From Echinostoma caproni (lineage: Eukaryota; Platyhelminthes; Trematoda; Plagiorchiida; Echinostomatidae), in assembly GCA_900618425.1 (NCBI GenBank), contig UZAN01048272.1, positions 1 through 12,387 on the forward strand: DNA of 12,387 nucleotides, read 5' to 3'. Below are positions 8,102 through 12,387 of the stretch, piece after piece. How positions within the stretch are numbered: position 1 is the stretch's first letter; the number at the start of each line of letters is the position of its first letter. The notes below the pieces were generated by a model. That model did not search any database. It was not told the DNA's origin and saw nothing but the letters and a program-made list of their open reading frames with translations. The translations under genes and the position numbers were made by a program.

Positions 8102-8671
8102 CTGCCACTCTACGCTTAATCAGATTAATGTTCTAACTTGTTTAGGTGGGACTGGATAAAGACATTCCCAAACGCCATGGATATAGTAAAGCACGTAGCC
8201 TCCAAATCAAAATTAGAAACAACACTATCCAAACACTGCTGTATTTGATGGCAGCTTGGGAAACCTGAAAGGCTTCCAAGCAAATATCAAGCTGGATTGC
8301 AATGCACAACCACATTTCATTAGATCACGCTCCTTGCCATACGCACTGAAATCTAAGGTAGAAGAAGAACTGAAGAGATTGCAGAATAAAGGAATAAGTA
8401 TACCAGTCCATTACTTTGAATGGGAAACATAGGTAGTACCCGTGAGCAAACCAGATAGTTGCTTCCGCATTTGCGGTGACCATAAGCTTATTGTGCCCCA
8501 TTTTGCCGCCCTGGATAGATATCCACTATAACGTATGGAGAATTTATGTTATATTAGCGAATGACCCAAAAGTTTACCAGAATTGATTTGAGTCATGCAT
8601 ATTCCCAAATCGAAATAGACGAATTCTCTCGTGCTTCGAAAACAATCACAACTCACATTGGTCTCTTTCAG
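8102..8671 (+). pseudogene. Gypsy protease end and reverse transcriptase, part 1
   Basis: After the Tc1 element the protease resumes (LPLYA, then stops at 8117 and 8126) and ends in RWDWIKTF at 8144-8167, equivalent to the GRDW motif at the protease-RT border. A frameshift near 8238-8248 leads to FDGSLGNLKGFQANIKL, RSLPYALKSKVEEELKRLQ (fingers) and VVPVSKPDSCFRICGDHKL (conserved VPKPDG-RICGDYK). Stops are at 8430, 8529 and 8562. A further shift at 8561 gives FTRIDLSHAYSQIEID, which carries the motif A catalytic Asp. The frame ends at GLFQ (8660-8671), where the antisense insert starts. The enzyme copied element RNA into DNA. Confidence 0.9.
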
Positions 8672-9766
8672 GACAGGACAGTTCACAGGACTTGCGTCTT
8701 GAGCCAGTGTGGTAGTCCAGCTTCTTGCGGCTACGGGCCACGTGTGTCCCGTAACGCTTCGACGCTGAGTTGATCGGTTCTTGGTGGTGTAGGGGTACGG
8801 CCGCGGAGCAGGGAAGCCAATTCGGTAGCACCAGCAGCACCAGCTGATCAATCACAGGCCAACCAGGAGGTCCGAGTACCCCTCCAGCAAACAGTAGAGA
8901 ACACGCAGGCATGCAAAAATAGGTTAAGATAAGAAAAGAAAAGCAAGCTAGAAAGAGCAGGAGGGTGTGGGGAGCTGTAGTTAGACAGTTGAGGTGAAGG
9001 AAGTTGAAGTAAATGGGATGAAATATTTAATAATAAAGATGAGGGATGCAGTGATTGGGGAAGCTAAAGGTAAAGCTACCACCAAGGACTGTTGCTTCTT
9101 TCATCAGGCTGATTCGGGGTAGGTTACGTCCCACATCTCATCAAGCCGCTTTTTTTGAACATTTCCAGTGTTGATGTCGAGACAACCTCATCAGGAAGTC
9201 TCTTCCAGGCGTTGATCACTCTATGAGAGAAATGGTTTGCTCTTTCTCTCCTTAATGCACGAGGTTTGACCAGCTTCAGCTGGTGTCCTCTCAGGGCTGG
9301 GTTTTCACTGAGGGAGAAGAGTTGGCTGTTAGGCTGTGAGATTCCCTTCAGTGTACTGAAAACCGCTAGTAAATCACCTCATTCGTCTATGAAATAGAGA
9401 GAACACGTTTGGCTCCCTTAGTCGCGTATAAGGTTCGGCGCCCATGCCTGTACGCAGTATTTGAGGTGTGGACTCACCAAGGCCTTGTAGAGGGGTGGTA
9501 ATACTGCAGAGTTCTGTTCTTTCAGCAAGAACAGCGCATTAGAAGCGTTTTCTGAGGCTAGCTGACTGTCTTGTGGGTTGGAAGGAACCATGCATGACGA
9601 TATCTAGGTCCCTGACCTCTTCAGTGATTTTCACCGGTGTGGGCCCCATGCCATTCATCACCCTTGCTTCTGAGAGGACTCCTCCTAAGAGAAGCTGTTC
9701 GCTTTTGATAGTAATTAGTGGAAACAGCCACTCCTTCAGTACAATCGTTTACCCTTTGAAATTAAT
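8672..9766 (-). mobile_element. 5'-truncated CR1-like non-LTR element inserted antisense in gypsy RT
   Basis: The insert breaks the gypsy reverse transcriptase between GLFQ and SAPVNFQ. On the minus strand it holds the last part of a CR1-type ORF2 (about 9760-9104) and then a roughly 430-bp 3' UTR. The minus-strand 3' end reads CTGTGAACTGTCCTGTCCTG, a short GTCCT repeat, as expected for a CR1 tail. Truncation at the 5' end is the usual outcome of target-primed reverse transcription. About 25-30 bases of gypsy sequence around the insertion are missing or replaced and I found no target duplication, so the exact borders are uncertain by roughly 10-20 bases. Confidence 0.85.
9104..9760 (-). pseudogene. 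CR1-like ORF2 C-terminal end (RT thumb and tail)
   Basis: The minus strand reads, across several frames, VLKEWLFPLITIKSEQLLLG, VKITEEVRDLDIVMHGSFQPT, PPLYKALVSPHLKYCVQAWAP, LRGHQLKLVKPRALRRERAN, FSHRVINAWKRLPDEVVS and finally a DEMWDVTYPESA tail with TGA at 9106-9104. This is the conserved C-terminal run of CR1-type ORF2: a VRDLGV motif, YKALVRPHLEYC, and the RGH-KL-KPR and INxWNxLP signatures. Frameshifts occur, one in an A-run just before the tail. The catalytic palm motif lies upstream and is absent. It may or may not be the same family as the element at 560-2650; their domains do not overlap, so this cannot be tested here. Confidence 0.85.
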
Positions 9767-10664
9767 TCTGCGCCAGTAAATTTCCAAAGAACCATTGATA
9801 ATTAGATCAAAGATATTCCATTTACCTGTGCCTATTTGGACGATATGCTTATTAATGGTGTTACAGACGATGAACATTTACATACACTATTCACCATTCA
9901 AGAGCATTTACAGGAACACGGCCTGAGACTGAAACGATCGAAATGTGAGTTTCTCTGTGATTCTGTTTGTTATCTTGGTTACCGTCTCGATACAAATGGA
10001 CTGCATATCATAGAGGATAAAGCTAAACCCATATTAGAAACTCCCTAACCTCGAAACTTAATAGAACTTCATTCTCTCATGGACATGCTCTCCCATTGCC
10101 GTCGATTACTTCCTAATATTTCTCAAACGCTCAAAGCGCCGTACGCTTTACTACATGAAGATATACCATGTTCCTAGGGTCACTGACAAAAAGGAGTTTT
10201 CACTGCTGTCATACTTCTGTTAAGATCACTGTCATTGTTCGCACATTTTGACCCAAACAAACCAATTTCAATTTAATGCGATGCGTCTTTAACCGGCGGT
10301 AGCGCCATGTTATGCCATCGCATGGAAGACAATTCAATAAAACCCTTAGCTTTTGCATCAAAAACAATGCAAACTGCGGAAAAGAATTACTCTTAACTTG
10401 AAAGCGAAGCATTGACTGTAATTTTTGCCGTTAAATTTTCCATTTGCACATATGGGGCCTTTCGTTCGAGATATTTTCCGACCATAAACCCCTGTTAGCC
10501 ATTCTGGGTGAACCGAAGTAAACCCAGTAGTTTCACTCTCCAAGATAAATAAGATGGGCACTTCTCTTAAGTGCTTACAAGTGCGCATTGCACCATATGA
10601 CACGGTCCAGTAACGTAACGACGGACGCACTGAGTTGCCTTCCATTACGGATCAAAGTAAAATG
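9767..10664 (+). pseudogene. Gypsy reverse transcriptase part 2 and RNase H
   Basis: The gypsy frame resumes with SAPVNFQRTIDN (TAG at 9803) and IKDIPFTCAYLDDMLI, which contains the intact catalytic YLDD (9833-9844). HLQEHGLRLKRSKCEFL and YLGYRLDTNGLHI follow, and then the thumb (SLMDMLSHCRRLLPNISQ). RNase H begins near 10240: FAHFDPNKPISI, a TAA, CDAS (catalytic Asp, 10280), HRMEDNSIKPLAFASKTM, TAEKNYS, stop, LESEALTVIFAV (Glu) and FEIFSDHKPLLAILGEPK (Asp, 10480). It ends in NVTTDALSCLPL, the degraded NADALSRLPL tail. Stops and frame changes are scattered through it. RNase H would degrade the RNA template during cDNA synthesis. Two catalytic cores are recognisable but dead. Confidence 0.93.
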
Positions 10665-10897
10665 CACTAACCCTCTCGAGCTGATTAATCTCATGCAACA
10701 CCTGGATATTACTCCCATTAAGGGCAACGACATTCAGCAAATGACAAACAACGATCCATCGCTATCTATGGTAAAACGATTTATACTCTTGGAATGGCTT
10801 AGCGAGGTTCATGATCAGCTATCATTCTCCCTGCAACGTAAAAATGAACTCAGCTTACACGACGGTTGTATTTTCTGGGAAAGCCGTATAGTAATAT
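10665..10897 (+). pseudogene. Gypsy RNase H-integrase linker
   Basis: The open frame continuing from the RNase H tail reads IQQMTNNDPSLSMVKRFILL and then NELSLHDGCIFWESRIVIL, the usual spacer of gypsy pol with its D-x-x-L and GCI-W-x-x-R-VVIP pattern before the integrase zinc domain. Similarity stops at RIVIL (about 10897), where the small insert begins. Confidence 0.8.
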
Positions 10898-11013
10898 TGT
10901 GGAATCAAACGTAGGCAAACAATAAGCTCACGAAGAGAGAACCTGGACTCAAATTGGCATCAGCTGCAAGACATGTAACCTAACCTGACCTGACCTGATC
11001 TGATCTGACATGA
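10898..11013. mobile_element. About 115-bp insert of unknown type with repeat tail
   Basis: This stretch separates RIVIL from RPQLLGELHNAHP in the gypsy polyprotein and matches neither. It has about 78 bp of non-repetitive sequence followed by a pentamer array (10976-11010) and four more bases. The layout, short unique body plus simple-repeat tail, resembles a very truncated non-LTR element or a SINE. No inverted ends or clear target duplication were found. Borders are uncertain by several bases. Confidence 0.6.
10976..11010 (+). repeat. Pentanucleotide array, seven TRAYM units
   Basis: Seven 5-bp units in order: TAACC, TAACC, TGACC, TGACC, TGATC, TGATC, TGACA. Neighbouring pairs are identical and adjacent pairs differ by one transition, as expected for slippage of diverging units. 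Confidence 0.9.
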
Positions 11014-12048
11014 AGGTCACGACCACAACTGTTAGGTGAACTGCATAATGCTCACCCTGATGCTACCCGAACGAAAGCCCTAGAAAAAGTATATTGTTGG
11101 TAGCCACGGATTGATCAAGATATTGAGGATTTATTACTTACCATTTATTATGTATGCCAGAAGCAACAACGTCAAAACTCTCCATCTGGGGCATTGGCCA
11201 AATAAACCGTGGCAGAGGATAAATGCAGATTATTTGGGCCATATAAACAGAGAGATGTGCCTTATCATAGTCGGTGCTTACAAACGTTCCTACAGTTGGT
11301 CAGCAGAGGCTACGGTTTCCAAGATGCGTTCCTCGTTTGCAACATTGGGTATTCCAAAAACAGTTTGCACATGCAATGGAACACTGTTGACTAGTGAAGA
11401 GTTTCCAGCGTTACTCCGCAGAAACGTAATAGAGCATATGCGGTCAGCTCCTTACCATCCGGTGTCGAAAAGCTTGGCGGAAGGTGCAGTGCAGACGGTC
11501 AAACAAGAAAATCACAAACAAAGTGCAGGAACCCTGTAGACCAAACTGGACATACTGCGTTTTTCTTACCGAACAACTCCTACAGAAACTACCGAGCGAT
11601 CTCCAGTTGAGGTAATGTTTGGTCTTACCCCCCGAACTAGGTTGGAACTACTGTTTCCTTCCTCCAGAGCAAGAATAGAAAGACAGCAGGAAAAGTTAAA
11701 TGCACAATCACCTCGAATTGAAGACCACTTTTATAATGAGTCCGACCCGGCTTATACAAGTCTCCCACATGTATCCACATGTTATCCAGCTACTATCGTT
11801 TCAGTTACAGGTAATACTACTACTCCGAAGCCCGGAGATGGGCAAATTGTTTGCCAAAACTCCGACCTCGCGTGACTGAAAATTCTGAAATCGACGATAA
11901 TCCATTAAGATACAAGCAGCCGACTAGCTCTTCAAATGCCGTTTTACAATCTACCACTGTCCAACCAACAGAGCCCGCTCTATGCAGGTCCCAACGCATC
12001 CCTAAACCAGTGGATCGCTATGGGGAAACAACGTACCACGTTATCTAA
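11014..12048 (+). pseudogene. Gypsy integrase
   Basis: It starts RPQLLGELHNAHP with the two His of the HHCC zinc domain, then VYCW, stop, PRIDQDIEDL and YYVCQKQQ; the first Cys of the CxxC pair is Tyr. A frameshift near 11180 enters the catalytic core: HWPNKPWQRINADYLG (first Asp, 11228), GIPKTVCTCNGTLLTSEEF, where the usual SDNG has become TCNG so the second Asp is lost, and SAPYHPVSKSLAEGAVQ (Glu kept). After TAG at 11537 the frame continues with RFSYRTTPTETT and SPVEVMFGLTPRTRLELLFP. The C-terminal part reads PATIVSVTG; after a further shift near 11860 it reads LRPRV and CRSQRIPKPVDRYG and ends in TAA at 12048. Integrase would have joined the cDNA to host DNA. Not functional. Confidence 0.93.
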
Positions 12049-12060
12049 GAGACGGAAGGA
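12047..12060 (+). promoter_or_regulatory. Polypurine tract
   Basis: AAGAGACGGAAGGA is purine-rich except for one C. It follows the integrase stop at once and precedes a TG. This is the expected primer site for plus-strand DNA synthesis in an LTR element. Confidence 0.65.
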
Positions 12061-12387
12061 TGCTAAGTAGGCATTTGCCTATCAGTTCAGATCGATTGAC
12101 CAGTCATGTAATACAGATGTTCACGACAGACATTGACTAATACTTCCCCAATCCGTTTTATTCATGCTCCAGCGTAACCCAATTGTCGGCCATCCTGTAA
12201 TCTTTTTATGTACCCTCACGATCATTCATTAAATCGCTAACCCGATTCCGATTAGCACGCTCTCGTGTGTTTTGATTTTCTGTGTTGGGTTACGGGCCCT
12301 CATTACTGTGCATAGCGTCGGGTTTGAAATTCGGTCTTAACATACGTCAATGAAGAGAGTGGTCTAATCTGGTCTCCGTTACAGACA
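12061..12387 (+). repeat. 3' LTR of the gypsy element, incomplete
   Basis: It begins TGCTAAGTAGG directly after the purine tract, as LTRs begin with TG. It holds no coding frame. An ATTAAA lies near 12228. No second copy is in the window, so the right end cannot be set and the LTR may run past the edge. The call is by position. Confidence 0.6.

Larger units (their letters stand above)
6031..12387 (+). mobile_element. Ty3/gypsy LTR retrotransposon, degraded, three insertions inside
   Basis: A single plus-strand pol backbone can be followed: protease C-terminal half (6031-6121 and 8102-8155), reverse transcriptase (8238-8671 and 9767-10150), RNase H (about 10240-10650), integrase (11014-12048), a purine tract and the start of an LTR (12061 on). 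The order protease-RT-RNase H-integrase is that of Ty3/gypsy. Gag and the 5' LTR are not seen; the left end is truncated near 6018-6031. Every domain carries nonsense codons or frameshifts, so the copy is dead. The total excluding inserts is about 3.2 kb, which fits a pol gene. Confidence 0.9.

Noticed and set aside
7998..8116. Open frame reading MRIKTFVNEINRFGKSH and on into LPLY as one protein
   Set aside because: Its first part lies in the Tc1 right end and its last part in gypsy; it crosses the element border and is not a gene.
8549..8912. Two long minus-strand frames across the left border of the CR1 insert
   Set aside because: They cross from the CR1 3' UTR into antisense gypsy and have no known motifs.
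11209..11394. Open plus-strand frame overlapping the integrase core
   Set aside because: It is out of frame with the recognised integrase residues and has no motif of its own.
1..12387. CRISPR array, defence island or other bacterial-type system
   Set aside because: There are no regularly spaced repeats and no bacterial operon layout; all identified coding sequence is eukaryotic transposable element.

Overview
The window looks like eukaryotic intergenic DNA made mostly of dead transposable elements. I found no intact host gene, no rRNA or tRNA and no bacterial-type feature. The mix of CR1-type non-LTR elements, a Ty3/gypsy LTR element and a Tc1/mariner element, at moderate GC and with a canonical small intron, suggests a metazoan. 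A flatworm, probably a digenean trematode, is my best guess; this rests on general resemblance and not on any search. One unresolved base (N at 2229) indicates a draft assembly.

Layout. Positions 1-2650 are minus-strand non-LTR retrotransposon remains. A CR1-like element supplies an ORF1-type region (2646-1408) and an apurinic-type endonuclease (1433-711). It breaks off near 540-600, where a second, different non-LTR element begins with a C2H2 finger followed by its own endonuclease and runs off the left edge. Positions 2650-5620 hold no gene I can support, only small palindromes and a short microsatellite. Positions 5620-6017 hold two weak zinc-knuckle-like remnants on opposite strands.

From about 6031 to the right edge the backbone is one plus-strand Ty3/gypsy pol gene: protease, reverse transcriptase, RNase H and integrase, then a polypurine tract and the start of a 3' LTR. 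Three insertions interrupt it. (1) A complete 1,976-bp Tc1/mariner element (6124-8099) sits in the protease with 27-bp inverted ends and TA duplications; removing it and one TA rejoins the protease reading frame exactly. (2) A 5'-truncated antisense CR1-like element (about 8672-9766) sits in the reverse transcriptase, between the motif A region and the YLDD motif. (3) A roughly 115-bp insert with a pentanucleotide array (about 10898-11013) sits between RNase H and integrase.

The Tc1 transposase has nonsense codons and frameshifts but keeps a 53-bp GT-AG intron. Removing the intron gives exactly the DD34E catalytic spacing. None of the elements looks able to move by its own proteins now. The interest of the window is its readable order of nested insertions and the intron-bearing transposase, not a working multigene system.
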